From contig UZAN01040963.1 of assembly GCA_900618425.1 (NCBI GenBank), forward strand, positions 1 to 19,366: a DNA stretch of 19,366 nt, in the 5' to 3' direction. Below are positions 8,162 through 18,138 of the stretch, piece by piece. A model generated the notes under the pieces. The model ran no database searches. It worked only from the letters and a program-made list of their open reading frames with translations, and was not told where the DNA came from. This DNA comes from Echinostoma caproni. Its lineage: Eukaryota > Platyhelminthes > Trematoda > Plagiorchiida > Echinostomatidae. How positions within the stretch are numbered: the first letter of the stretch is position 1; every line of letters starts with the position of its first letter. A program made the translations under genes and the position numbers.

Positions 8162-10659
8162 CCCTCCTGCTTTAACAGAAATGATAGAAAAGAAGTTGAG
8201 ATATATACATATGGTCTTTGGAGTCGCATTCAAACTTGTCAGATCTAAAACATTTATTGTCAACAATAGATATTAGGTTACAGTAATTAATGAAAAGTGC
8301 TATACATATTCTTTCGGATCCGTTGGGGCCGAGATGAACCACGTGCCTAAAATCTTAAATCCTATAAGCACAGGTTTTGATAAAGTGACGAATAGTAATA
8401 CTACTGTTATAATTCCACAAGGCGGTGCGTGTACGGGGCTAGTTATTTATTATGAACAACGGTTAGGGTATCGGTAAATTGTCATTCATACAATAAGATG
8501 TCTCATTTTGAACGAGTCTTCGAAATTCCCATATGCACTCAGGACAGTGAATGAAAAGGTCAGTCAGTAGATGCGTATTCCTGTAGTTACCGTACTGAAC
8601 ACAGCAATTCCCTCCAACAGGTCTTGTTCATTTTTGACCGTTAAAAGAAACCGCCAATCGTATCCTTTTGTGAACTACTCGCAAATATGAGTAGTGACTC
8701 ACAACACTACGATTTCTTTTCATTGGCCAAATCTCTGGGTTAATCTCTAGTACATTCACTTGACTCCCATTGGTGTTGTTTATATGCAAAACGATCAAAA
8801 TAAACACGCGATAATTCTCTGCCATATGTTTCATGCTCAAAGAATGTGTCTCTAGAGCTTCACTGAATCTTCAATTATCTCATTCTAACTAGACCTTTTA
8901 CCATCAAAATTTAACCAAAACCTGCAGTCCTGTAACCCGGACCCACATTCCTTTAAGTAAAACCCGTAATGCATTGGCCAAGACCAGTAGTCCTTTAGCC
9001 TCGACTTACAAACTTTAGTCATACGGTTGTAGGCGGGTCAGAGCAAAATATATCCTAATATTCGGAGTTTAACGAATACTGAAAAAATAGGTTTTCTACA
9101 AATGTTGATGATGCAAAGTGGGACTAAGAAAAGAGGTGTTGTGATCGTAAGCTGCGCATTTGATCGTAGTAATGGTATCAAATGCCGCATTATAAGTTGA
9201 CTGGAGTAGGTTTAAACGATGTGCCCATATCGCCAAACCACTTGACACGTCTGGTAAGGGTTCGGTGTTTTCGGTGAACCATTTTTAATGTGCTAAACAA
9301 TAAATTAATTTAAGAATTATACTCGCACTAGACGTTTTACGGCTAATCTGTGTGTGAAGGATCTATATCAGTTCAGATGAAGGTAACGTTTTGTTCAGTG
9401 GAGCAAAAAGACTTGTGCATCACTACACATCAAGAGATTACCTTTTTGGAGCTCTTCACTGATGTAGCAGTGGTTGCAGTCATAGTTCGAGCACAATTCA
9501 CACCGGATCAATCGGAAAATCAAAGTCTAATAAGAAACACATTAGTCGTATAGCCATCAAAAAATCCGATTGAATTTTCGAACGCTTTTGTTCTTAATAA
9601 GCTGTAGTGTGCACGCCTATGCGTTCGGACTTAGACATACGTGAGTCGGATACAGGGATACATGGAATGGAGCTTATCGATATAGAGTAATACAATAGTT
9701 AAACAATGTTTCGTGGATCTGCAACACCCATTTGTTCAATAAGTGCTTGGATGTTCGCGGGGGTGTGAATCAACAAAGACAAACTTTGATCCCGGTCGAT
9801 GGCAGTTCTTTGTCTTGCTCGTGACAGTTTTGCATCGATGTGATTTCTAAACACCTAAAATGAGCTTGTGTGTGCGTGTGTAACCATTTTGTATTCTGCC
9901 CACTGGTATCATTTACCTTCATTTCGACTTTAAGGAATATTTTTAGTAGAAGTGATTTCGGAATGAAGTCGGTAACCATTTACCATCACTGTCAATATAT
10001 TTTTCCTGGTTTCTGTATTGCGTAACTGCTTCCATTGGTTGGCGGGCCAGCGTTTTCTTGTTTGTCTGTGCTAAAACCCAATCAAATCATGAACTGTGCA
10101 GGTAACCCGTACAGTAGGCTAATTTAAACTAGTCATAGATGTCAATATTTTTTCTGTTGTTTTTGTAGGTGGTGGTGATGGTGAAATTTCCGGTGTTCAT
10201 TTATTTGTAAATTACTGTCCTGCATTTCCCAGCATTTATCACCCGGGGTTTATGTGGTTGCGGAATATTCAACCCTCGGAGAGCGCCTTGCAATACTTGG
10301 ACTTGATTTGACCTGATTCTAATCCTAGTCAGTATGAATTGAATCCATTGATGAAATTTCTGTCTCCTGTGATATAATAATCATTTTTCACATTCCTGGA
10401 TTCATAATTTAACATTCTGCGGTACCTGGTCTAGTTTATCGAAGCGTGCGCTGTTTACACCCCAATTCTTAAATTTGTCTGTTTAAATCAATCGGTTTCT
10501 CGTACGTGAGATCGTCCATGCTAAGGTTGACAAATTGTCACTTTATACCACGGACTGTAAAAACATGGTTTCACTTATTATTCGGTAGCCAAATTGAATA
10601 CCACCTCTATTAGTCCGCAATTTCGGGGTTTAAAATATGAATTGGCGAATTTTGTCATG
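8162..10659. other. Long gene-free stretch
   Basis: About 2.5 kb of mostly AT-rich DNA. Short open stretches (8628-8840 reverse, 9350-9553 forward with a GTG start, 9770-9979 reverse) show no motif and do not look coding. A short word near 10329-10346 (TCAGTATGAATTGAATCC) resembles the SINE body at 10735-10750. Nothing else stands out. Confidence 0.4.
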
Positions 10660-10808
10660 TACGGAGAGAATGAAGCAAGAATTGAAACACTAGGCAGCGC
10701 TGGAAAAGTCATAAAACCGGGATCCGGTCCCATTGGCAGTATGAATTCATTGACCCAACTGGGGATCTAACCAGAGACCTTACGGGTAGAACGTGTAACC
10801 ATACAACC
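10660..10808 (-). mobile_element. tRNA-derived SINE, decayed, minus strand
   Basis: On the minus strand a tRNA-like head lies at 10808-10757: TGTATGGTTACACG (A-box position) and, about 20 bp later, AGGTCTCTGGTTAGATCCCC (B-box position GGTTAGATCCCC). It resembles the D-arm and T-arm of a Val/Glu-type tRNA, where similar words are GTGTAGTGGTTATCACG and GGGTTCGATCCCC. The spacing between boxes is right for a tRNA, but the acceptor stem does not close, so it is not a functional tRNA gene. The body would run to about 10660. The 3' end and any target duplication were not located. Confidence 0.55.
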
Positions 10809-11891
10809 TAGTTGATCTAGTTCCGTGTTGGTTAGGTTCATCAAATTTGTATTCAGAGCCAATGGTAAACCCCACCGGGTTCTTGATTGCCGTAGCTCGA
10901 CATTTGTGATCAACTTAACCAGTCACTGTTGTGCAAGATGGATCTTTGCACAAACACTCCCTCCGCCCTCCATCCCGTGTGCGCATACGAGATTCCTGCA
11001 AATACAAACTGCGGTGGCCCACCTGATTTTCTCCGACACGTGTGCAACCAATTGAACTTGTACCACTATTATCGATTTCAAGAAAGCAACTGAAACACTG
11101 AAGTGGGCTCAGTGATCCTATAGATTCGTAATGAAAACACAGGGTTTGCGTCTTGCTCCGCCGGTGGCTGTGTTAGATTACATACTGGCTGTTTGTACAC
11201 ACTCGGGGCAAATTCCTCTCCACCCATGTCTTTTAGTATTGCTCAATTGGCCCACGGAGAGCAGGTGGTAAGCGTACAGTAAAACGTGGTTTGTTTAGTT
11301 TCGCGTTGCCAGATATATGTCGTTGTGGGTCGGATGCAAATGTCTGGCCAGTAGAGGTTAGACTGTTTGTTGTCTTTGCCGTGGGGATAGAGTTACCGCT
11401 TTGTTGGAAGTTGCTTGTATCAGATTTTCATAATGTTCACAGATGTTACATGCTTCTGCGAACGTTAGGTCGTTTTCCCAACAATGTCCGTTGCAGTAAC
11501 AAGTTGTAGATACCTGCCGCTAGACGGTTATCCTGTTGTTCCTCCAGAAGATCTTCATAATTGTAACGTGCCGCCTGCTTATTCAACTGGAGAATGCAAC
11601 GGACAAGTTATGTTTTTGACACGTACCAGAAAATTGAATTTAGCAAGTTATCAAGTAGCAGTAATCGTGTGGAATTTTGGCCGTAGCCTCAGAAAATGCT
11701 AGGATCTTTGGCTGGGAATAGACGTCGCGCCCGCCATCAGTGATAAATAGGGCCGATTGGTTCTGTGCGCCACCTTTGCCAATGCTGCACCACGTTTAGA
11801 ACCGCTCCACCCATTCCGCGATGTCGGATGGATTGGTATACATGTTCAGTTACTCGATATCTACCAGCTCTATTAAGCAAAATCACATTGT
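10809..11891. other. Gene-free stretch with short unrecognised open frames
   Basis: Open stretches occur at 10825-11055 (76 codons), 11291-11509 (72 codons, TTG start) and 11484-11702 (72 codons with an ATG, residues including YLPLDGYPVVPPEDLHNC). None has a domain I recognise. The last is compositionally the most protein-like and could be an exon, but I see no strong splice pair that frames it. Treated as intergenic. Confidence 0.35.
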
Positions 11892-12105
11892 TGTAACCGA
11901 ATTAGGTACGAATCACAAATCGCGGACACAAATTAAACACTGAATCCCTCTAGCACTTGAACGCTGGAACCTCCCGTCACCAAAACACAAGAAAAACATC
12001 ACAGAAATAACAGTTTATTGGAGAAAATCAGTTGGGTTATATAATATGCAAATAGAAATATCATTGGTCAAACGAATATCAACCAATCACTGTTCTTTAC
12101 GTCAG
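11892..12105 (+). repeat. Dispersed repeat copy 1, possibly LTR-like
   Basis: Begins TGTAACCG and ends near TTTACGTCAG. It shares an ordered series of words with 14811-15195: ACGAATCAC, GGACACAAATTAA, a GAAAAACATCACA block, AGTTTATTG, a GTTGGGTTATATAATATG block and CAACCAATCA. The overall match is only around 55 to 60 percent by eye. The TGTAA start and the lack of coding sequence would fit a solo LTR, but a CA end and a target duplication were not found, so the class is uncertain. Confidence 0.35.
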
Positions 12106-12945
12106 TTATAGCAGATGTGAACATAATCATTCACTATTGTATTTTTTGGTTCTCTAAAACATTGATGGATTAACTTAAACTTATCTGACCTCACATTCAG
12201 ACTTCAAATTCTGATGAACAAATATATATTTATATGTATTGTTATTGTAACGAAAATATACTTCCTGGGTACAAGCGTATGAGTGAAATGACAGAATATT
12301 AACGGATAAACATACCTGACGAGCGGCAAAAATCGCAAAACCGGTCGTGTGCTTCCAGGGGAATTTTGTCTACTCATTCAAAAAATACTTATCTTCAAAA
12401 ATATATATGTAGTTGAACGACTCGATCTTATTTCAACAATGAAAACTCCATTTGGCCATAACTGATCGCTTGATCGCCGAAGACCCGGGCACCGGGAAGA
12501 TGTTGCATTATTCAATAATCGATTTTGTATAGAAAAATTATTCACGAATATATTCAAACGTATTGTGGCATGGTGACAGTACACTACTCATAAAAATTCT
12601 TGTACTTTTGTAGACTTTGATCATCCAGAATTTCATCACACTTTCTGCGTACTGTTAACCAAGCGTCTTACAAACTGCACTGTCAACGTTTGCCCTCGTT
12701 ACTTTTGGGGCAACCTTGACGTGAACTAAACCTTGGGACCCGAATATACGGAGATGCATACTGAACGGATACAACACGAAATGACTGTTCAATGAAAGTT
12801 GAAGGTTGCAATCGGGCCACTTCAAAACGTGGTTTCTATTTAAAAGCACTAAAATATGCTCGCATAACCGTTTGCTACAACATTTCTTTGTTTTTCGAAA
12901 GCATGTGTAACGCTTAGCAACCGCGCCAATAATATTTTATCGTGA
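12106..12945. other. AT-rich gene-free stretch
   Basis: Contains ATATATTTATATGTATT-type low-complexity sequence near 12223-12242 and two unremarkable reverse-strand open stretches (12378-12584 and 12655-12849) without recognisable motifs. No other feature seen. Confidence 0.4.
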
Positions 12946-13248
12946 GTGCTTGTATCTCAATGGACATTTTGGGTTCATGGTGTTTTGTTTCCTTTGCCTT
13001 GCAGGTTTTCCTTCAACCTCAACCCACGGAAGACTTGTCTGCCAGTGGCTCCTGACCAACCCATGTCCCTTAACCCTACCATCGTTCCCCGTCGACGTTC
13101 GTCGCCCGCAAAGCCTATATCGTCTCCCTCTGAGAGGATACGAGCCCAAGGGACATCCTGTCATGCATCTCCGTTCACTCCGCTGCGCTGCGAGAGCCTG
13201 GAGTATGTTTTCATCACACATGCACTAAGCTATTTTCCGTTAGATTAA
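12946..13248. other. GC-rich block, open in three frames, exon-like borders
   Basis: The block is clearly richer in GC than the flanks, and is free of stops over about 90 to 100 codons in two forward frames (12946-13248 and 12950-13228) and one reverse frame (12937-13221). A strong splice-acceptor-like tract (CCTTTGCCTTGCAG, ending at 13004) and a donor-like GTATGT at 13203 bound a 198-nt stretch, 66 codons, which would be open in the 12946 frame (residues such as SPAKPISSPSERIRAQG, rich in Ser, Pro and Arg). Three open frames at once, however, are what GC-rich sequence gives for free. Equally possible is a GC-rich dispersed repeat. I do not recognise any of the products. Confidence 0.3.
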
Positions 13249-13793
13249 GCTTTAAAAGAAAATGTTCGAGTATCTTTGAATAGGTCGTGAAAACTTACCT
13301 GTTATACGAGGCCACCAAGGCAGTCAACGAGCCACGGAAAATGGAACTTGCGGAAAATAACTATCACCTTTTGTTATCTTACCTATTATCAGTATACAAT
13401 TGATTTATCTCAACCCCGAAACCCATTGGTTGCGCGTAACCCAGTCCATTCACTCCGGTATATTGATTCCCCATTACCGGTTTTCCTGAGCTTCTTGATT
13501 GCTCAGCTGCTTCCATTTTGCCCAGACTTCTCGTTGTGATTCGGGGCATTCCATGATTGGACGACTTTAGTTAGTGAGCCACCGCTATCGCGTTTCATTT
13601 ATTCACCCGATTGTGGTGACAGACACTTGTCGGACTCGGACAGGTCCCCATAGATCCTTCATCTAACCCTTATACATTTAACGTCTGCTTTGCCATTCCT
13701 GATAGTTGAATATATGTAACAAAGTTTTTTCAAACTCTTCGAGCACTTTCTTCAGTCCATTTTGTCTCCCTAGTAAAATTTTTCATCATTCAG
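13249..13793. other. Gene-free stretch
   Basis: A 63-codon forward open stretch at 13348-13539 has no recognisable motif. The words CGCGTTTCATTTATTCACCCG near 13592-13612 are loosely like the start of the 1947/3976 repeat, but the match is too short to call. Nothing else seen. Confidence 0.35.
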
Positions 13794-14119
13794 GCGCAGA
13801 ATCCACATGTAGTACCTTGGAAGATGAATGTTAAGCCGACCCCAATGAACAGTAACATTTACGATTATACAGTACACCCTTCGTTCTACACATTATGGCT
13901 ATTGTGCAATAAAGTAAAACAACGTTTCTCATCCTCCAATCTTCTGAACCTAATTTTCCATTCCTCTGCGACAGCTTATGAGCCTAACGTGACCACAATC
14001 ATTGTCATCAACCGTCCGATTTCTTCACTTGGTTGCCCCCGAGATCTCTCGTCATTTGGCCCACAAAACGCCGAGCTTCATTTGGACTTTTATCCCTTCC
14101 CTTGTCCATCCAGTAGGAC
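13794..14119 (+). other. Candidate exon or decayed coding fragment, unidentified
   Basis: An open frame spans 13794-14120 and includes an ATG at 13824. It is preceded by an acceptor-like TTTCATCATTCAG (ending at 13793) and followed by a textbook donor, GACGTAAGTGAG, with GT at 14120. After the in-frame stop at 14121-14123 the same frame stays open to 14369, which could be chance or could mean one stop in a longer old frame. Residues include YTLWLLCNKVKQRFSSSNLL and ISSLGCPRDLSSFGPQNAEL. No domain, signal peptide or family is recognised. As an exon it would be 326 nt. Low confidence that it is expressed. Confidence 0.2.
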
Positions 14120-14810
14120 GTAAGTGAGAATTCTGTGGGATTTTGAATCCACCTGTTCCACGTTTCCTTTTCCGACGTCAACTGAAAACATCTTTCTGTC
14201 TGTCCGAAGCACATACGGACGTGGTCAATTGACTATAGTCAAGTCAAGTGAAATCACTAGTCATGAATCGCATTATTCATCCAAATGGACGGATTTCCAG
14301 TTCCTTGCACAGCAGGTTATTTCATCATGGAATGCAGTTAAAGGGAGGAAGCAAAATACAGCATCCTAAATTGAAGAAGAAGATGATGCAGAAACTTGTG
14401 ATAACGGACATCATTCAACAAGGATTTTCAAAATACTTGTCTCTGACGGATGCGTTCTATGCCATAAATCTCGAAAGACATGGAATAACGCACGAACGGT
14501 TGGCAGTGCTATAGGCATACAAAACTTTGTAACGAAACCTGTTTAAGTTCTGTGTGTAATGAGTGAGTGATGTCTGACAGAATACTATTGCAGACGTTTT
14601 CGCGAGAGCTAAATTGTTTGTCCACGACAAAGTTGAGTACATGTAAATAGGGAAAACCGCTTGTATTCGAGATAATTGCAGCAGACCAGCGTAGAATTGC
14701 GTTGCTTTTAACTCTAAGATCGGCATGTGGAACTAGGGAGCAATGATGAAGCGGCTGAACGACAATACAAGAATATAAAGAATAATTAACACAAGAATAG
14801 AACACACTAC
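14120..14810. other. Gene-free stretch downstream of candidate exon
   Basis: Includes a perfect 14-bp palindrome, TTGACTATAGTCAA (14229-14242). A forward open frame with an ATG at 14263 reads to 14514 (Lys-rich, with KLKKKMMQKLVITDI), and two overlapping reverse frames cover 14457-14805. None is recognisable and they overlap one another, so none is called a gene. Confidence 0.3.
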
Positions 14811-15195
14811 TGTAATGATCGTAGTAGTAATTGTAGTATTATGCACGGAATTAAAAATACGAACCACGCAATAGGAATCACAGGACACGAATCAAGGACC
14901 AGCTATCACGGACTGGATTACGGAAGCACTGGACCGCAATGGTACGAGCTCGCCACATTCCATGAGAACAAGACACGAGGAAAAGACCACAAGACTGGCA
15001 ACTCGTAGTTTATTTATTGAAAGAAATGAAGTCGATTAAATATGTACAAATAAAGATCCATGGTTATCTAAGCTTCCACCAATCATATTGCAGTAATACT
15101 TGCATACTTCTACTTCTGTCTGCACTGTCTCAGATTGGCTGGCACGATCCACTAATGGTGAGTAGTCAGCAGCTCTACGCGCGTCATTGACGTCA
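14811..15195 (+). repeat. Dispersed repeat copy 2, possibly LTR-like
   Basis: Begins TGTAATGATCG and shares word order with 11892-12105 (ATACGAACCAC, GGACACGAATCAA, a GAGGAAAAGACCACA block, TAGTTTATTTATTGA, ATATGTACAAATA, CCACCAATCAT, TTGACGTCA). It is longer than copy 1, which seems to have deletions. Just downstream, GATCCAGG (15243-15250) pairs with CCTGGATC (15270-15277). Class uncertain, as for copy 1. Confidence 0.35.
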
Positions 15196-15393
15196 CCTTT
15201 CAAATTTGATTGATCGCAGGTGTCCAGAAACTGTAACGCGCCGATCCAGGGTAGGCATCATCACGTAGGCCTGGATCACCACAACTACATTGGGTACAAA
15301 AGTATCCAAAGAAAACTTGATGAGTGCTTCAGGGAGCGGGCACTGCAATTATCCCACTTGCCATTTGTATCAACTCTCTGTCAACGAGTTCAT

Positions 15394-15741
15394 CTATAAA
15401 TAACCAACAGATGCGTTACTCTTACCCTGACATGGTGTTCTCCTAACCCTTTTCTCAGCTCGATCCAGGTGTGATAGATAATTTTTGTTCCGTTCGTTGA
15501 GTTTACCCAGTGCAGTGTGTTTTCGGGGTAGAAAAACATGCTGTATTCTGATCGAAAATTTTGCAGAAATGTGCGTGCACAGCTGAGCGGATGGCTTGAA
15601 GTAATGGAATTCCATCTGTACTGTGATGATGTCTTCTCTTTCTCCTATGAATTCTCTAAAGAGTACTGATTGTATGTTATTGCTTGGCCATCCCGACCAG
15701 TTAGTTGTTGTATCTCTACATCGATGGTCTTCAAAAATCAC
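15394..15741 (-). other. 115-codon reverse open frame, unidentified
   Basis: One of the longest stop-free stretches in the window, but it opens with GTG. The first in-frame ATG is at about residue 43 (MEFHYFKPSAQLCTHIS). The C-terminal part is basic (LDRAEKRVRRTPCQG) and is followed, in the same frame, by a donor-like CAGGGTAAGAG. It could be one exon, an old transposon piece or chance. No family recognised. Confidence 0.15.
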
Positions 15742-15841
15742 AGTTCATGGTGACTATGGATCAAGTGGAATCTAATTTTTCCCAAACTATCTATATAGAT
15801 CTGTAACCATGATTCATCCTGCTCAGTAAAACACCGGGGTA

Positions 15842-16027
15842 GTGAACACTCGCAAAAATGATGAGCGAGCTCAACCAGTCACATGCGATTTGATGCCGGT
15901 GAGTTGTGCCTCAAAGAGGCATATTTCCTGGTCCATTTATCCTGATAACGCCAACGGCATAAATACGACTCATCCGAATAGAGTGAATTTCACTAAATAT
16001 TTGGGGGTTATGATCAACATGAACTGA
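15842..16027 (+). pseudogene. Possible non-LTR RT thumb remnant
   Basis: A 61-codon open stretch (GTG start) ends with NRVNFTKYLGVMINMN. The words KYLGV (15995-16009) preceded by a polar stretch are typical of the segment after the RT palm in CR1/jockey-type LINEs (pattern '..vkYLGv.id'). The family would differ from the LINE copies at 5790 and 16720, whose equivalent segment is 'FHLGICVTND' or 'SYLGGCMTND'. Upstream and downstream I could not extend the match with confidence. A motif this short can occur by chance. Confidence 0.25.
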
Positions 16028-16284
16028 AGGTAAACAAATATTTTCGACTTTGTAAAGAGTAGGTTTTTCAAATAAGAAGACTGAAAATCTAGTGACCAAC
16101 AAGATGTACTTCCTCTTCCTCTATTCTCTATCCTTTATCTACTCTGTTCATCGGTCCTATAAAGCTAGATAGGTATTGAGATGGTTCACCATGGAATATT
16201 GATTATTCGTCGCGAATCTCATATGCTCATTGATCAACTATGTACAAACTGTTTGAAATACTACTGATCGTTTTAGAGTATCAA
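16028..16284. other. Gene-free stretch
   Basis: No feature recognised. It might carry decayed continuation of the RT remnant ending at 16027, but no protein motif supports this. Confidence 0.35.
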
Positions 16285-16461
16285 GTTTGGATTAGCCCAA
16301 TCGATTATTCAGAGGCAGCAGGCACTCTTGATGGTCTTGGGTGTGAGTTTCACTTTTTGGGAGATCGTTAATTCCCCAATAGTCGAATGCTTTTAAATGC
16401 GATGGAAATATTTGTACTAATCGACAAATAGCACCGAACAATGGAATGGGCTAATCCAAAC
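16285..16461. repeat. Inverted-repeat pair, MITE-like or chance hairpin
   Basis: GTTTGGATTAGCCCA (16285-16299) is the exact reverse complement of 16447-16461, and the pairing continues inward imperfectly for about another 15 bases. The enclosed segment is about 147 bp and non-coding. There is no evident target duplication outside the arms, so a MITE is only a possibility. Confidence 0.45.
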
Positions 16462-16739
16462 ACTCACCGTCTAAATTGATTGAGCTATTCGCACAAGGTG
16501 ATAACCGCTGACCGTGTGGTTCACTGTTGACGAGTCCCGAACAAGAAGAAAAAACTAAACGATGCTTATTGTCGGTTATCACAAATGTCTTTTCCGTCTC
16601 GTTTAACTACTACTTTTCATATGGGAAAATTTGCACGGAAAATATTTCGGATTCCACTTGTTCTATCATCACATAAATGTTGACTCCTTTGATACTTCGC
16701 TGCTAGACACCCTCAAGATAGACGAATATCCGCAGACAA

Positions 16740-18045
16740 CGAGCACGAGACCGACCGGGTCGCGGTTGCGTCGACCAAATCTCCACTCTGCGTCAGATCC
16801 TCGAATTCCGTCGCACACATTGTCGGCCAACAATCCCAATGTTTCTTGATCTAAGAGGAGCCTTTGGTTATGTTGATCGTGAATCCCTAATGAACGCACT
16901 GCTTCGCAAAGGAATGCCATAGAAGTATGTGAACCTATTGCAATCACTGAACTTCGGGTAGTCTCAGGCTCTACGGTGGGATAAGTAAATCGTTTGCAAC
17001 CATGAATCGAGGTCAAGAAGGGTACCCTATTTCGCCATTCCTGTTAAACTTCGTCATAGAAGAAATACTGAAGAACGCACTAAGTGGTCTCCAAAATGTA
17101 AGTATTGCATGGGCAGCTGGAGAAAAACTGTGAGATTTGGAGCACGCCGATGACATCGTTTGTCCGTTTGAATGTGTGGATGATGCACAAAGCGCTCTTG
17201 ACTGACTTTCAAACTCTGTAAGTCCATTTGTTATATGCTTTGCACCTTCATAGTGCAAACTGATGCTACAATATTGGTACAGTCTATCCCGGCTCTCATG
17301 CTTGCTTTTCAAGAATTACACATATTATACGTAATATACTATGATAATATAGTAATATAATAAATAATAATAATATAATACACCTCTGGAACTACTACGC
17401 AACGACAGGTCACGAGGTCAGAATCAATGACGCAAAAGTAGCGGGAAGAGCAAAGAGTAAGGGAACATCTGATTCTTGAAGCGCTGCTTTCGACCAACTC
17501 ATTCAATCGACACGTGGAAATCGATAAACATTATGGAACGATTGTACAACCAATGAGGAACGAGGGATTGATGGATAAACAGGCGCGACGCAAACCGCAG
17601 TGCGAGGCACAAGCAGACCCAATTGATTCACACGTATTATCGTTTGACAACTAGTCCTAGTCTGGATCGAAACGTCACAATAAATACTATCCCTCATCGC
17701 TCACCTTCTCCTTTCCAAAATATTATATATACATATATTATATAGTTGTAGTGGATTGTTTTTCCTACTTAGGTGGTTGCATGACAAATGACGGTGGCGT
17801 AATCAAGGGAGTAACCGCTCGCCTTTCTAAGACATGAGCAGCCTGCGCAGCACTGAAACACTTTCGGGGCAGACTTGATGTTTCCTTGAAAATGGAAGGT
17901 CACAGTTGTGACTCTAGGTTAGAAGAAATCACGTATTTTCAACAGATGCCGTAGAAAAGAGGTATGAAGAAATGCACAGAGCGATCAGGTAGAATGGGTC
18001 TCCGATTTTCAAGGTTGGGTCCGTCTTCATCTTGTACTTTCTCAC
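16740..18045 (+). pseudogene. LINE reverse transcriptase, broken reading frame (copy 2)
   Basis: The reading starts GRGCVDQISTLRQILEFRR, then motif A MFLDLRGAFGYVDRE (16839 onward; catalytic Asp at 16848-16850), RKGMP-stop-KYVNLLQSL, a frameshift, then GYPISPFLLNFVIEEILKNA and the catalytic box HADD (17143-17154, in LEHADDIVC), where copy 1 has YADD. After the insertion the reading resumes with VVDCFSYLGGCMTNDGG, VTARLSKT and LKHFRGRLDVSLKMEG, and after a deletion RGMKKCTERSGRMG. In-frame stops occur at 16919-16921, before DLEHADD, and twice more before the insertion. Clearly non-functional. Long reverse-strand open stretches over the same interval are mirror images of this frame. Confidence 0.78.
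17320..17742 (+). mobile_element. Nested insertion in LINE copy 2, possibly Penelope-like 3' end
   Basis: Aligning LINE copy 2 with copy 1 shows extra sequence between CAAGAATTACA and TAGTTGTAGTGGATTG. The borders carry near-identical words, ACATATTATA (17320-17329) and ACATATATTATA (17731-17742), which look like a target duplication of about 10-12 bp. Inside, an AT-rich tract (17330-17380) is followed by a forward open frame of about 70 codons (from roughly 17445) with REHLILEALLSTNSFNRHVE, then a stop and GGATCGAAACGTCACAATAA. The residue pattern recalls the end of the GIY-YIG endonuclease of Penelope-like elements ('E.l.I..l..s.NR'), and GAAACGT-type words are, to my memory, common in the 3' part of such elements in flatworms. 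The insertion itself is well supported; the family is tentative. Confidence 0.55.
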
Positions 18046-18138
18046 TTACTCTTTGTTCTTTGAGACATTGGCAGCGATGATCAAAGTTCGGTCAATGTTT
18101 CTCGTTGTATGACGATAATGATGATAATAATATTCAGG

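Larger units (their letters stand above)
16720..18138 (+). mobile_element. LINE copy 2, same family as copy 1, with nested insertion
   Basis: A second relic of the LINE at 5790-7313, same orientation, about 1.0 kb of LINE sequence once the roughly 400-bp nested insertion (17330-17730) is set aside. It reaches slightly further upstream in clean form than copy 1 (GRGCVDQISTLRQILEFRR before motif A). It lacks about 300 bp between the thumb (DVSLKMEG) and RGMKKCTERSGRMG, then ends in a degenerate GAT/AAT triplet run near 18112-18134. The two copies differ by many substitutions and indels, so they are independent old insertions and not a recent duplication of the locus. Confidence 0.72.

Noticed and set aside
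10757..10808. Functional tRNA gene
   Set aside because: A and B boxes are recognisable but the acceptor stem and T-stem closure fail, so it fits a SINE head instead.
14229..14242. Perfect 14-bp palindrome as an operator or binding site
   Set aside because: Isolated, with no promoter or gene context; one such palindrome is not surprising in 19 kb.
15394..15741. Reverse open frame as a real gene
   Set aside because: Longest free-standing frame, but it lacks an ATG near its start, has no known domain and only a donor-like site. Kept as a low-confidence feature only.
16669..17312. Long reverse-strand open frames (115 and 99 codons)
   Set aside because: They lie opposite LINE copy 2, whose forward frames carry the RT motifs; the reverse frames have no motif of their own.
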